DNA of 64,000 nucleotides from Phanerodontia chrysosporium. Lineage: Eukaryota; Basidiomycota; Agaricomycetes; Polyporales; Phanerochaetaceae. The position numbers were made by a program, and so were the translations under genes. The notes under the pieces were generated by a model. It searched no databases and had not been told where the DNA came from. It saw nothing but the letters and a program-made list of their open reading frames with translations. Below are positions 22,243 through 34,128 of the stretch, piece after piece (position 1 is the first letter of the stretch; every line of letters starts with the position of its first letter). Where the stretch lies: contig MJGA01000025.1 in NCBI GenBank assembly GCA_001910725.1, forward strand, positions 62,001 to 126,000. Direction: 5' to 3'.

Positions 22243-24401
22243 ATGGCCCATCCCACCGAACACCAGCTCATCGTCGAGGCAGAACCGCCCGCTGTGACAG
22301 TCGGCGACGTTGCCGCGGCATGGCTGCACGAGTTCAGCTCGGCGCTGAGCGCGTCAGACGCCGATGCAGTTGCCCGCGCGTTCCTCCAGAAGGCTGGTTG
22401 CGCGACTCGCTCACCTTCACCTGGAACAACCGCGCGCTGCGCGGCCGCGCTAAAATCGCGGCCTTCCTCTCAGACACGCTCCCGTACCATCCTGTGTCGA
22501 ACGTCGCGCTCGACCACGACCCGCATCTCGCGCCCGCGTATCATGCCGTGCCGCCAGGCACTGTGGAATTCGGCTTCAGATACGAAACGCCGATAGCGTG
22601 GGGCCGGGGATATGCACGTCTCGTACAAGCTAGCTCCGGACGCTGGGAAGCCCTGACTGCGAGCACGATTGTGTCTGACCTGAAGGGACACGAGGAGCCT
22701 CTGGATGGAACGGACTGGGAAGCGCAGGCAGGCGAGCGGTCGTGGGGGCAACTCAGGGGCGATCTGGCCGCACAAACAGAGGCGAACCCTACTGTACTAA
22801 TAGGTCCGTAACGATGCACCTGCGTCCATACTATTATAATTGACCAAGAGATAGTGGGCGGGGGACAGAGCGGCCTGCAAGTTGCCGCACGATTCAAGCA
22901 AATGGGTATTCCAACGCTGCTTATCGAGCGCCACGCCCGTATTGGAGACAACTGGCGCAAGCGGTACGCGAGCCTCGCGCTGCATACGCCGAAAGAGCAG
23001 CACCAGCGTTAGTGACGCCACACGCGCGATACCGCTGCCGCTAACGTGCTCTCAGTGCTGTACCAGCCCTTCCCGTCGAACTGGCCGCTCTACACGCCCC
23101 GCGACAAGCTCGCGGACTGGCTCGAGGCGTACGCAGTGCACCAGGACCTCGTCGTGTGGACGAACACGATCATCCGCGGGCGCCCAGCGTACGACGCCGC
23201 GCACGGGCGGTGGCGCGTCACCCTCGAGCGCGGCGGCACGCTCACCACGCTCACGCCTGCGCACATCGTCATGGCGACGGGCGTGCTCGGCGAGCCGCAC
23301 GTGCCTGTATTCGCAGGGCGCGAGCGCTTTCCCGGCGCCGTCCTGCACACGTCGGCGTACATGATGGCCGCGCCGTTCGCGGGGCGCCGCGTCGTCGTCG
23401 TTGGCGCGGGCAACACCGCGATCGACGTGTGCCAGGACCTCGTCGGCGCGCGCGCGGCGAGCGTCACGATGGTGCAGCGCTCCGCGACGTGCGTCGTCTC
23501 GCGTGCGAACGTCCTCAAGCACCTCCACGCGCGCTGGGCGCCCGGCGTGCCTGTCATCGTCGGTGACCTCAAGAACGCGTCCACACCTACCGGCTTCGTC
23601 CGCGAGCAGCTGATTGCGCATCAGGACGTGCAGTGGGCCGAGGAGCGCGAGCTTCATGCGAAGCTCAGGGGCAGCGGGCTGAAGCTCACGCTTGGCCCTG
23701 AGGGCCAAGGGCACGTCGGCCTGGTGTATGAACGCTTTGGAGGTGAGCGAGCCGGTGAACCTTCACGTCAGGGTGTCTCTTACATGCGTTCTATCAGGAT
23801 TTTGTATGTATCAACATTCTCAGTCTAGACTCTATGTGCTGAACGTGGACCAGGGCAGGACAAAGGAGGGGCCGACCTCATTGCGTCAGGTCAAATACGC
23901 ATCAAGCAGGGTGTCCAGCCTGTGGCGTATTCGCCGAAGGTCTGGTCTTCGAAGATGGTTCAGTGTTGCCTGCAGACGTGATCATTCTTGCGTGAGTATA
24001 TGTGCAGCTACCTGACCCAGGCTCTGAGCTGGTTCGCCTCTAGCACGGGATACCTTAACATTCGTGAAACCAACAAGCAAATATTTGGCCCCGACATCGT
24101 CAACCAGATCAGCGAAGTTCACGGCCTGGATGACGAGGGGAATTGCGCGGGACATGTCGGCCGACTGGGCATCCCGGAGTGCGTCGCTCCACCATCATAC
24201 TCATGATTGGCTGACTTTGTGGCAGCTTTGGTTTGCGGGAGGGGACTTTTTTCATTCGCGATTCATGTCAAAGCAGCTGGTAGGCAGAATGGTGAATCTA
24301 GTGACCAACATCTGACATAAAGCCAGGCAATCCTGATCAAAGCCAGGGAACTCGGCTTGATTCTCTGCCGCCGTCCGCTCGTCTATGATGAAAGCCTGTA
24401 G
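22243..24401 (+). CDS. flavin-containing monooxygenase with N-terminal NTF2/SnoaL-like domain
   Basis: Exons include 22243-22803, 22855-23007 and 23056-23742, then smaller exons to a stop at 24399-24401. The first ~190 residues look like an NTF2/SnoaL-type domain (DSLTFTWNNRALRGRAKIAAF, TVEFGFRYETP). The FAD Rossmann motif VGGGQSGLQVAA follows at the exon 1/2 join. Next come the FMO region (PKEQHQLLYQPFPSNWPLYT), the NADPH motif VVVVGAGNTAIDV, the LATGY motif (rebuilt by splicing near 24044) and the C-terminal GGDFFHSRFMSKQL. By family it uses FAD and NADPH to oxygenate a soft nucleophile or carbonyl; the substrate is unknown. Single-base losses are apparent near 22393, 23933 and 24138. Exon borders between 23742 and 23880 are unresolved. 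Confidence 0.78.
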
Positions 24402-24532
24402 CACAGCTTCATTCATACCAGTATGCATACCATCTCCCACATGCTTGGAAGTGACCAAATCAAAATGTACACATATACAGTACACGTCGTCCGCGACAAA
24501 TCAACTGCCGCGAGCTGCATCGAGGCGATTCT

Positions 24533-25434
24533 TCAGATAGTCCTCTGGCAATGGACGCGTCGGTTTCGCGGTTCAACAGACGTTGGGCAGTATGCACACG
24601 TACCTTGACACGGGACCAGGCCTGAACGAGCTCATGCACCCGCGCATCGAGCGCGGCAATGCAGAGTGGACAGACCATATTGCGCCCGAGAGCTCTGAAT
24701 TGCACATCGAGGGTAATCTCCGTAATCGCTGCGCGCGTGTCAAGTCAGGTCCAAGAAAGGCCCGGTGGCGTAGAAACACCCCGAACGCACCTGGTCCGGT
24801 CCCGATGACGAGCATCGCGCGGTGTACGCCCACTCGCGCGCCGCAGCGTCCTGCGCGTCGCGGCCGCAGGCGTCCGTGGGCGGATGCGGCGGGGGCGGCG
24901 GGAGCACGAGGCGCTTGAGCATGTCCATGCGCATCACAGGCAGCATGAGCAGCCGCCGGAGGTATCGCGGGCCCATCTGCACGGCGTACTCGTCGGTGAT
25001 GTCGCTCGGGTCGTACGTCAGCAGCAGCGCAGAGATCGGCGTCGCGAGGGCCTCCAGATCGTACTGCGCCGCCAGGGTGTAGAACTGCAGCGGCGCGGCC
25101 CGCGCGCGGTCCAGCATGAGCGCGAACAGCGGCGTGCCCTCGGCGATGTATGTGCGCAGGTGCAAGCCGTACTTTACGAGCGAGTGGATAGAGGCAATGA
25201 GGCTGTGGTTCGACGGCTCTAGATGGGCGCATGAGCGACCGTGCAACGTGTGCAGGACCACGCTCAAGACGTCAGACCCTTCTGTAAGGCGAATTGGTGG
25301 GTAAGGTGCGTGGCCCTGGAGGGATGGCTGCGAGTTGTACGGGACCTGCGAGTCCCAGCGATTTTGCGAGCGGGCGAGGATGATAGCGGAATTCACATAG
25401 AAGGCCATGTTGTCGGACGAGACGAAGACGAGGT
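24533..25434 (-). CDS. BTB/POZ-like protein, copy 2 (5' exon not found)
   Basis: Exons on the minus strand: 25434-24791, 24728-24604 (125 nt) and terminal 24544-24533 (12 nt, Arg-Thr-Ile-stop). The first placed exon starts after a CTAAC..ACAG acceptor with DLVFVSSDNMAFYVNSA. It continues LSVVLHTLHGRSC, GTPLFALMLDRARAAPL, FYTLAAQYDLEAL and GPRYLRRLL. The penultimate exon gives EITLDVQFRALG then MVCPLCIAALDARVHELVQA, the same CxxC..RV..W element as in the copies at 12491 and 34129. One base appears missing near 24820 (frame change between EWAYTA and MLVIGTGPG). The frame enters exon 25434 in phase 1, so an upstream exon must exist. An internal ATG could otherwise start at the MAFYV stretch. Confidence 0.62.
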
Positions 25435-27727
25435 CTGTATGCCATCGTTAGCTGGAGGAAAGGCTGGGCAGATGGCAGGAGTGGTATAAAGCTGTATCTG
25501 GTGCTGTTGTTGAGGAGAGAGGAGCTGGAGGGACAACGACGGTGAGACACAGCGAGCATCGATTGGGGACAACGAGGAATCCGCACCGTGGAATGGACAG
25601 AGGTCGCCGTGCCTGGTGATTCGAGGTTTAGCGAGGCCTGTGTGTCGAAAGGCATCGGTCTCAGTGCGCCTGACACGGGGAGATGTGGAACTGTCTGGGC
25701 GATGGATGAAGGCAGATATACCGCGACGCTCCCCACCCAGCCTTCCCGGCGGCAAGCATGGAATATCTATGCATTCGCAGTGGCACATGGCCGACTACGG
25801 ACCCAAAGTAGGGTTATCGGTGACGACTCTATCGACGTGTTCGCCTTGAGCGTAGGCGGACAGTGATCTACTACCGCGCAGTCCACCAGCGCCCCGCCCT
25901 AGAAAGGAGACAAGGGGCTGCCATGGCCAGCCTTAAGCGCAAGCATGCAGACCGTCTTGACAATGCGGGATGAAGAGCTTCCGGGCGCCCTTGCTCCGGT
26001 GCATTGTGAACACAACGTTTCAGGGAATACCGAGTGGAATATTAGTCAGCGCGATGCCCCTAACCTCGAATTACAATGCAATGACTTACTGCACTGACTC
26101 TTCTCTCTCTTTTTCTCGGAAATGAACTAGTCATAGGATCGTAGGTGACTGTCAGAATTCTCAGGCCAGTCAGATTAAGCACTCCCTCAACAGCTATAGG
26201 CTTAGTTGCTCGGGCCCTTTCAGGTTCGGAACCCAAACGCTGAACAGCTTAGAGTAATATAGTTATCCTCTGCATGTCGCGGGCGCCCCCAAAATTCCTT
26301 CATGCAGACGTATATGTGAGATGTCCCGCGGTAGCTTGACTCTGGGGTGCTGAACGTCCACACAGGCGGATTTTATTTTCACATGCTCGGGAATGAGCTG
26401 TAGTACTCCATAATAATTTCTGCGCTCCGCACGCCTCTTTTCCTCGAAGTCTGTGCCATTGTGAAATTACATAGAAGAGGAGGCAATTAGCACCGATCAG
26501 TTGAGATCGCGGGCCTGAAGCTGGAAGGCTGGAAGACATCTGCCAGGCGAGGATGCCTGTTCATGGAGCACAGAATAGGAACACGTCGACATGTCGTACC
26601 TGTTAGTTGTAGCGGGCGTTCGAGCGGATCGTCCGATGCTGAGAGAACGGAAGCAACAGAATTAGCGCACGCTTCGTGGCGTTTTTCACTCTTAAACGAA
26701 GAAGCTTACAGTCAGCTCCAGGGCGTCGATTGGTCGTCGATGCATGTTACTGGTTCCATGACGCATACGGCTTAACACTAGCGTGGCCAAGTGATCGATG
26801 GTTCGGCGAGTCCAGCGGATAACTTTTAGGTGTCGATCCCAGTCTACTAATCTAGGTCGGATGCTACTAGGCTAGCCGCAATGCCAGGATGAGCCGGTGT
26901 CAGCGAGAGCTGAGATGTGCGGTAGCTCACAGAGAATCAAATTGTCGTAAATTGGCGCTTCAAACTGGTCATGAATGATAGGTATTCAACAATTCGTGGA
27001 GCAGTTCTGCCTACGCTTGACTCGGAGCTCAGGCTGCAACGTTCAACTTTGACCGATCGGCGCATCAAATATGAGTGATGCGCCATCAAGGTAGAGAAAA
27101 CTGACGCTTTGTACCTCGAATCGGTCTTGACCTGGTCTGTCACGATGCCAACCACATCCAGACCGTCGTGCAAAGAGTGAAGCATGTCCTTACGAACGCA
27201 ACCATCGTGCAGATGACTACGGGATGTATCAAATCGTGAGCGGGTGTAACCGTGTACCTTAGGTGTCTTGATTGACCAGCACCGCGCAGACGGTTTTACC
27301 GGCTTCCGTCCCTGCCGGAACAATCTCCTATCTCATCTTCGAAACATCGGATCTCTTCCTATATCCCAGTTTTGTCTGTTCAGCACCAGAAGAGCAGGTT
27401 GTTGAAGGTATGATCATACACGTCGGCTACTTTGTGGGAGTATACAGCTCATCAAGTCTCTAGTCAGGCAAACCTTGCCCGAGCTCGGTCTGGAATGCAC
27501 CGACTCGGCCTTGCATTGCATCAACATCCAACGCAAAGGATGACTGCATGCGCGAATAATAGGACCTGATTCGATCCGTTGGCAGGCTCCCAGCCGAGAC
27601 GGAGAACGTTGTAATCAGCACACGCGGCCCCGGCGCTGCACGAGCGGCAGGCACTCGACATGCAGCTGGGCGGTCCTATATCACGCCCTCCGAGCGGACC
27701 CGTCGTGCCTAAGCATTGCGCCCCGGC
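25435..27727. other. gene-poor stretch
   Basis: 2.3 kb. The left part should hold the missing first exon of the BTB gene. The rest has only short frames (128 codons minus at 26937-27323, 64 codons minus at 27460-27654) with no domain. The right end is the promoter of family M copy C, with a TATA-like CTATATC near 27675. Confidence 0.35.
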
Positions 27728-30332
27728 ATGGACTACAACTCAGAAAAGCCCTCGTTCGCGGCAGGCGGGTTCCTGCCGCTGTGGTCGGGGCGGGGCAAGC
27801 AGCCAGAGCAGAAGACGGAGTCACCGCTTCGAAGAACAAGATGGTCCGCGTACCACACCCACTCCCTGGTCTGCGTCGGCCTACATGTCTTCCTCATCCT
27901 TATGCATCTCGTGCTCCTCGGTGTTTGCCTAGGGCACCGTGAACAGTCCGTTATCTTTGCGCTCACGCCGTTTTCGCTCGAGTGGTATCCGCTCATAGCA
28001 ACTGCTGCCATGCAAATACTCGGTACAGTGAGTCGCTTCCCCCCCCAAACAGTATGACCTTGAACTGACGTCCGATAGATATACCTGGCGGTGCTGGTGG
28101 CGGTCACTCAGTCGCTGGCATTCCGACGCGACCTCTATATCCGCCAGACCCTTACCGCTTTACACGACAAGGGCAACGCTTGGTTAGGCATCGGCTCTGC
28201 AGTTCTAGCGCTGTGTGAACAGGTCAAGCTACGTGCAGCTGCGGTCGGTGTGCTCTGCATCACCATATACCTGCTCGGCGTATGGGTCCTGCACATCTCC
28301 ATCCCGATCGCACTAGACGTGGTGCCCTTCAACTCCACGCTCACAACCGTGAACCGCACGATCCTCGCTAATTTCACGTCGCCTTATGCCAAGTTAGTGG
28401 TCTATTCACGAGCACAGATATCTCACTTAACTTCAGCACAGCTATGCTTCCGCATATGACATTTTGTCTCTCTATGGCCAGGTGCCCATGCTGGTCTCCA
28501 GGACAACATGGTCTACGATGTCATTCCGCAAGTGGCCAACGCCAATGGCACCGCGACTGTAAATGCCTCCGTGTACACTGTGGATTGCGCGGCGATTCCT
28601 CCTGTTGACTCCCAGATCAGCGCGGTGGTCACCAACGGATGGGGTGGGTCCAACGCGACCTACCTCTATTTCCACGTCGACCCCAAGCCTGATGATGGTT
28701 TGAGCACGGCTTATACAGCTAGTCTTCCGTGTGCGTTGTCATCCTGAAATTGCGTGCCCTACTTCAATGACACCGCTACTAGATGAGGCCCTGGTGTCTA
28801 TACTGGGCAAATTGCGGATATGGAGCACGCGTGCACGAGAATAACGAACTCTTACAACCCAGGTACATGCTGGATGCCCATTGTGGTGCTGTCAACGGTA
28901 GACGTGCTAGACTCCTCGGGGAACGAAGCTCCCGTCTCTGGCGGTCCCTGGAGAGCTATCGAGGCACCGGTAGTTGTCCCCGTCCCCAACGCTGGACCTC
29001 CTGGTATGTTGGCCCTTGTGACTGCAGATCATCCTGATCCTAACGATCGTGCAGTTATGATTACCGCTGTCCAACTTCTGGGTTGCAACGTGGGCATCAA
29101 GAACGTCCACATCGATGTCTCTGTTGACACGCGTATGCCCGTGGCTCCCTCGCAAGGCTCGCAGAGCGATGCAACCTGGAAGACCTGGTCGTGGCCTGAA
29201 AACCTCACGCTGACAGATCAGCTGCGTATAGTGCGTTATGCTCCATCATGCTACGGTCTCACATTCAGGTTCACGCAATTTAGGCTCAGTCCGCTCCGTA
29301 CTTCTCACCGCCGAGCGCACACAGCAGCTTCTTGAACGTCGCTGCGGGGTCAGCGAACTTTACTTCCGCGAGCCCGCCGGCGATACTATCGGGCTACGAC
29401 ATCGAGCGGTTTCGGTTCGACCCACCTGAGAGTAACATCATCCCAAACGAGATCCTGTACTCGTCTTCGATGATCAGCGTCGTGCCCACCGCTTTCGACG
29501 TGTATGTATTGCCTTTTATCTCCGGCGTTCCATCTGAGATATCAATAGGTTCCTCTCGAGGATCTGCGCCTCCAGGCCGATAACAGGACAAGTGTGGGCC
29601 TCGCAGAGATCAACCACAGTCTCGCTAAGGCCCTCGCCGCCACATTCTGGTACGGTACGTATTAGTTGTGCTTCTTCTCAATGCGGACCCTGAGCTTTCT
29701 CCAGGAAATAACGTCAACTACTCCGGCGCACATGCAATCAGCAGGCTCATCCAACCGCAAAACTCCTACTCGCTGGCGTCTACCGCGCAGCTGAACCTTA
29801 CCTCGAATGGCACTGACGCAGAAACGACGTATGGTGAGGCGAAGATCGTTGTCGTCATCCAACAGTTACGGCTGAACGTGAGTTTCCCGTCCTTGTCGAG
29901 CACCGACCTCCTCATACTCACGTGGCACCGACATGCTTCCAGCTCAGCTTCATCCCGGTGAGTACCCGCCGCAGTGCTAAATGCAACTGTCACTCATGCG
30001 TTTTCGTGCAGATCGTCGTCGGCCTCGCGACCTCCGTGATGTTGCTCGTTCTCTGCATCTGTGTGACCCGCGTGCCCGCAGCCGCACGAGCAAACTTCGA
30101 CCCGAACTTCGTGGTTGATAGCAGCGGCCTGCTGCAGTACACCTGGCTCCTCGGCACGGAGCCCGGCCTCGCGCAGGTCGAGTCGCCGGAGTCCCACAAC
30201 CTCCGTGCCGCCGGCATGTTCAACGTCGACGTGAGCGATCGCATGCGGCGACGCCAACTCAGTCGGATGTCCACCTTTGTGAAAGAAGACCTCGAAAGCT
30301 CTGTCCAAGAGACCCGCTTCACGCCTTTCTGA
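27728..30332 (+). CDS. multi-pass membrane glycoprotein, family M copy C (frame broken)
   Basis: Ten exons: 27728-28027, 28079-28392, 28442-28730, 28783-29003, 29055-29230, 29290-29501, 29549-29654, 29705-29877, 29943-29957 (15-nt micro-exon, LSFIP) and 30012-30332. Motifs match copy A: FALTPFSLEWYPLIATAAMQ, RQTLTALHDKGNAWLGIG, DNMVYDVIPQVANANG, LTLTDQLR, VVPTAFDV, LAKALAATFWYG and SGLLQYTWLLGTEPGLAQV. Exons 2 and 5 have the same lengths as in copy A (314 and 176 nt). Three single-base losses are inferred near 28483, 28813 and 29559, giving about 709 residues when restored. It is on the opposite strand and 19 kb from the tandem pair. N-x-S/T sequons are abundant. Function unknown. Confidence 0.76.
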
Positions 30333-30549
30333 ACGTGTCATGTCTTCTCCGTGGACTGTTTCGTTCCGTCGACGACTTCATCGCGAGCAATTGTTACATA
30401 AACCCTGCATCCGATCCACTGTACACATCCAATATACACGATACATCTAAGCTTACATCCCTCCATGACCCTGACAAAAATGGCCTCTGGCTCAGGTGAG
30501 CTGTCTGTCACTACGGCCGAATTGATACAGGACAGCGTCCAGGCTTTGC
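30333..30549. other. convergent 3' flanks
   Basis: 217 bp between the stop of family M copy C (+) and the stop of the acyl-CoA ligase (-). Shared 3' UTR/terminator space; no gene. Confidence 0.4.
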
Positions 30550-32727
30550 TTATAGCTTCGCTTTTGCGGCATGCTGCGACTCGAATTTATCTTGGAGTAT
30601 ACGGCGCAGCACCTTGCCTGTGGGATTCTTTGGAATCTGTCCCACTCCATCAGCAACGAGACACTACAACCCAGAACCCGCCGCCGCCTCACCTCGTCAA
30701 CGATCTCGAACCCACCTCTCAGCCACTTGTACGGGCTGAGGGTCTGCTTCGTCCACGCTTCGAGCACCCGTATGGTCTCCTCCGCGCCCCTGCGCTTGCC
30801 CTCCTCGCTGAGCACCACCCACGCGCGCGGGACCTTCTCGTCCGCGGTCCTGCCGCCGGACACGCCGCCGACGCACGCATCGGTGATGAGCCCGTCCGGC
30901 TGCGCGTGCAGCACATTCTCGATTTCGCTCGGCGAGACTTGCGCGCCGCCGACCTTGAGCGTGTCCTTCTTGCGCTCAACGAAGCTAGAGGACCGCGTTC
31001 AGCACCGCGAGAGCGCAAGAAGAGGCGCGCGGCCCACGCACTAGAAGAACCCGTCCTTGTCGATGCGCATCCAGTCGCCCGTGCGCAGCCAGCCGTCGAC
31101 GAACGTCTCGCGCGTCGCCTGCTCGTTGTTGTAGTACCCGAGCACCACGACGGGCGCCTTCACCCACAGCTCGCCCGGCTCGTCGACGTCCGCGTCCGTG
31201 CCGTCCTCGCGCACTGTACGCGCCTCCACGTTGGAGTTGAGTATGCCACACGCCGCGTCTGGGACCTTAAGGCCATGGAGACCATCCGCAGGTTTGCGCA
31301 CGACACCAAGCGTCTGCGTCGGTGTCAGCAACAATCTTGCAAAGGCGCAACTACAGCTGCACGCACTACTTCTGACATGCCATATCCTGGGTTCAAATGT
31401 CAGCCAGAGTTCGTGGAGTCATGCGTAGTGCTAGATTGATACGAACCTTCTGTGAGTGTGAAATTCTTGAAGCGCTTGAGGAAGTTGTCCCGCAATGTTG
31501 TGGGCAGGTGCGCTGCCCCGCACGTCCCGCTGACCACGCTGTCGAAGTTGGTCTTCTCAAAGTCAGGGTGGTTGTACAACTGGTGCACAACCGAAGGAAC
31601 GAGCGACAGGATGTTAACACGATACCTTCGGGGAGATGGGCAGCGTGTCTTGAGCAAGCACGATCAACGGGTCTGAGAGAAGGAATAACCTACTTTGGTA
31701 TGACTTTCAGCACCGAAGAGGCGTCCCACTTGGGCATGAGCACACAGGTGACTGGTACGGCGAAAATTCGGAACGACACGACATTCAATGCGAGCGAGTG
31801 GTACAAAGGAAGGAATGACAGGAATACTGGAGGCTCTTTCGGTGGTGGAATCTAAATTCATCCATGGTCGACCATAGCGTAACCATACAGAATATATGAA
31901 ACGTACCTTCAGGAATTCCATCTCTACCTGTCTGAATATAGCATTTGAAAGGACCATGGCCCACACGTTACCATGCGAAACCATCACGGCTGCAAGTGAT
32001 CAATTCGACACAAGACATGACGTAGAATGCCGTGCTGGCTTACCCTTGGGCAGCCCGCTGGTACCGCTCGAGAACACGAGGTACGCCAACGTGTTCCTCT
32101 TCGCCGCCCGAATAGGCTCTCGGGGTATCCGGCCCTTGCGGACGCGGTTTACGAAGTCTTGTAAGCTCAGCCGCCCGTCTCCGCTCGTCCCTTCGAGGAC
32201 GTAGATGCAGCTCTCGGGCAGGCCCTCCTCTTTCGCGGCGGCGAGCGCGACGGGGAGCAGCGCGGGCTGCACGAAGAGCACCCTCGGCTTCGTCGTGCGC
32301 AGCCCGTGCGCGAGCTCGTACGGCGTCGAGTACGCCGACAGCAGCGCAATCGGCGTGGTGACTGCCAGGAGCGCATGCACGAGCGCGGGAAAGCTCTGCA
32401 CGGCCGCCGTCGTCAGCCCCGGTGACACATCGCGACCAGCAGGAACAGATCCGGACGCACCACGCAGTTGTGGCTGAACATCCCGACGATGTCCCCTGTC
32501 TCGCCGCTGAGCCCCAGTCCGCCGCGGTCGCGCGGCGCGCCAAGCGCAGTGGCGGCGTCGCGCACGAACTCGTAGTACTCGCTGAACGAGTGCCGCCGCC
32601 CGGTCTCCGAGTCGATGAACACGGTGTAGTCCGGCATCTGCATGCCCTGCGGCGGCGTGAAGAACAGGTTGCAGACGTTCGCGTCCGGAATGGGAGGCAG
32701 GTCTGGCATTCGCGACTTGATGTGCAT
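30550..32727 (-). CDS. peroxisomal acyl-CoA ligase (4-coumarate-CoA ligase/ANL superfamily)
   Basis: Nine exons on the minus strand: 32727-32461, 32395-32044, 31989-31907, 31851-31694, 31625-31447, 31386-31370 (17-nt micro-exon), 31313-31042, 30984-30693 and 30636-30550. They total 1707 nt, an unbroken 568 residues. Adenylation motifs are all present: [14 protein letters not shown] (P-loop), TEGYGMSE (partly from the micro-exon), [26 protein letters not shown] and [11 protein letters not shown] with the catalytic lysine. The protein ends AKL, a type-1 peroxisomal targeting signal. The expected reaction is ATP-dependent CoA thioester formation on an aryl or fatty acid in the peroxisome; the substrate cannot be told from sequence. 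A TATA-like TATATATA lies about 50 nt upstream. The start could also be the second Met, six residues in. Confidence 0.88.
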
Positions 32728-34128
32728 GGTGTACGAGGCCGTCGGGACGTGTCAGCGGCAGAATGGGTAGTGGTCGTATATATACAGTCGCGTCCCTCAT
32801 TGCCCGCCGTAGCCGGGAATCATGATGCAGGGTGCAGGCGGCGAAACGGGTTGCGGAGTGTGAGAGGCGAGGCGAGACACATGCTTCTGCGCGCCTGTCC
32901 CGGAGGTGCTGGCTCGCTCTGGCCTGCCTCTCATCAGGGATGTGAAGCAATACATTTTACTTTTAGGCTACGTCGAACCTTTACGACGCAGTTGTTAGTC
33001 AGTATCGCATCTTTCAACGTAAGTGAATTCCTCTGAATCGTCCTTGAAGAAAATCAGAAAAGTCGACCGACGTCGCACTTCGTATGACTTCGCTTTCCAA
33101 CGCCTGGATACGACTGCAGACTCTAGTCATTCCACCGGCTCGTCCGTACTCATGCCTCTTACTGCGGGTATGCCGCACAAGGCCAGAAATATGCAGGGCT
33201 GATGTGCGGCGGCTTCCGCGCGCTGCAGCGAAACTCTACAGACACGCGCGCTGGTGCCGCAACCTCCTCGCACTTCGAGATCAAACGCGTAACCTATGCG
33301 CGTATCTGTTACGTCCTGGCGATCGCTCAAGACACGCTAACGATCGGTTGCTCTGTACTGCAGAGCTCAGGTCAGAAGATGTTCATAGATCGATCCTCAT
33401 CTCGCATTCTTATTTCGAGTCGGCGTGCGCGCGACCCTGCAAGCCTGGTAAGTTTGGGCTCTATCGTGCCTGAAGGCCTATGGTTGAATCTTGCAGGGAT
33501 GCGAGACAGCTGTGTGAGCACACCTCGAGGCTGTGAATAACTCTGTTATTAGTATCACGGTGTCTGCGACCTCTCAGATTCACGAGAGCACGGCATTGGG
33601 AACGCCTCGGGCGGCCTATTACAGCCCGCATGCTAGCAGCAAGTTCGGCAAAGTACCACGCCGCGAGCGATAGTGAGCATGCCAGATTTCAGTCCACACT
33701 TCGGGTCATACACGCCATATCAGTCGGAGAGCGGTACGACCTGCGTCTAGCAATTCCATAGAGGCGTTCTGGGCATTGCATCCTGTTACTAGGGGGGCGA
33801 CGGTCGCCCGGAACGTCAATCGGGGACACCAAACTTCATTCGGGACGTTCGAGAGCAGCAGACCCACGTCGCGTTGCGACTAGTGACCTTGGGTGAGGCT
33901 AGGGATGATGGCGCCGGAGATTGGGGAAGGAGGTAGAACCTGGCTGCTAGACCCCAGATATACATTGTAATAATGGTGGCTGAAGACTCAGGAACCACTA
34001 CAAGAAAGCTCGAAGAATAGCAAAGTACAATATCGAGAGGAAAAGCACGAAGAACAAGACGACAGCACGACAAGATCCAGATTTCCACGGGTGTTAGAGG
34101 GGGCGAGTGCGGATTTGGGGGCTCTCCG
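32728..34128. other. intergenic, no gene called
   Basis: 1.4 kb. The left end is the ligase promoter. Frames of up to 129 codons (plus, 33084-33473) and 90 codons (minus, 33816-34088) show no domain or splice support. Confidence 0.4.
32777..32784 (-). promoter_or_regulatory. TATA box of the acyl-CoA ligase
   Basis: TATATATA sits about 50 nt upstream of the ATG at 32727. It is palindromic, so strand is assigned from the gene. Confidence 0.45.

Noticed and set aside
30719..31251. Arg/Ala-rich frames over the acyl-CoA ligase
   Set aside because: They are shadows of GC-rich exons whose correct frame carries the adenylation motifs.
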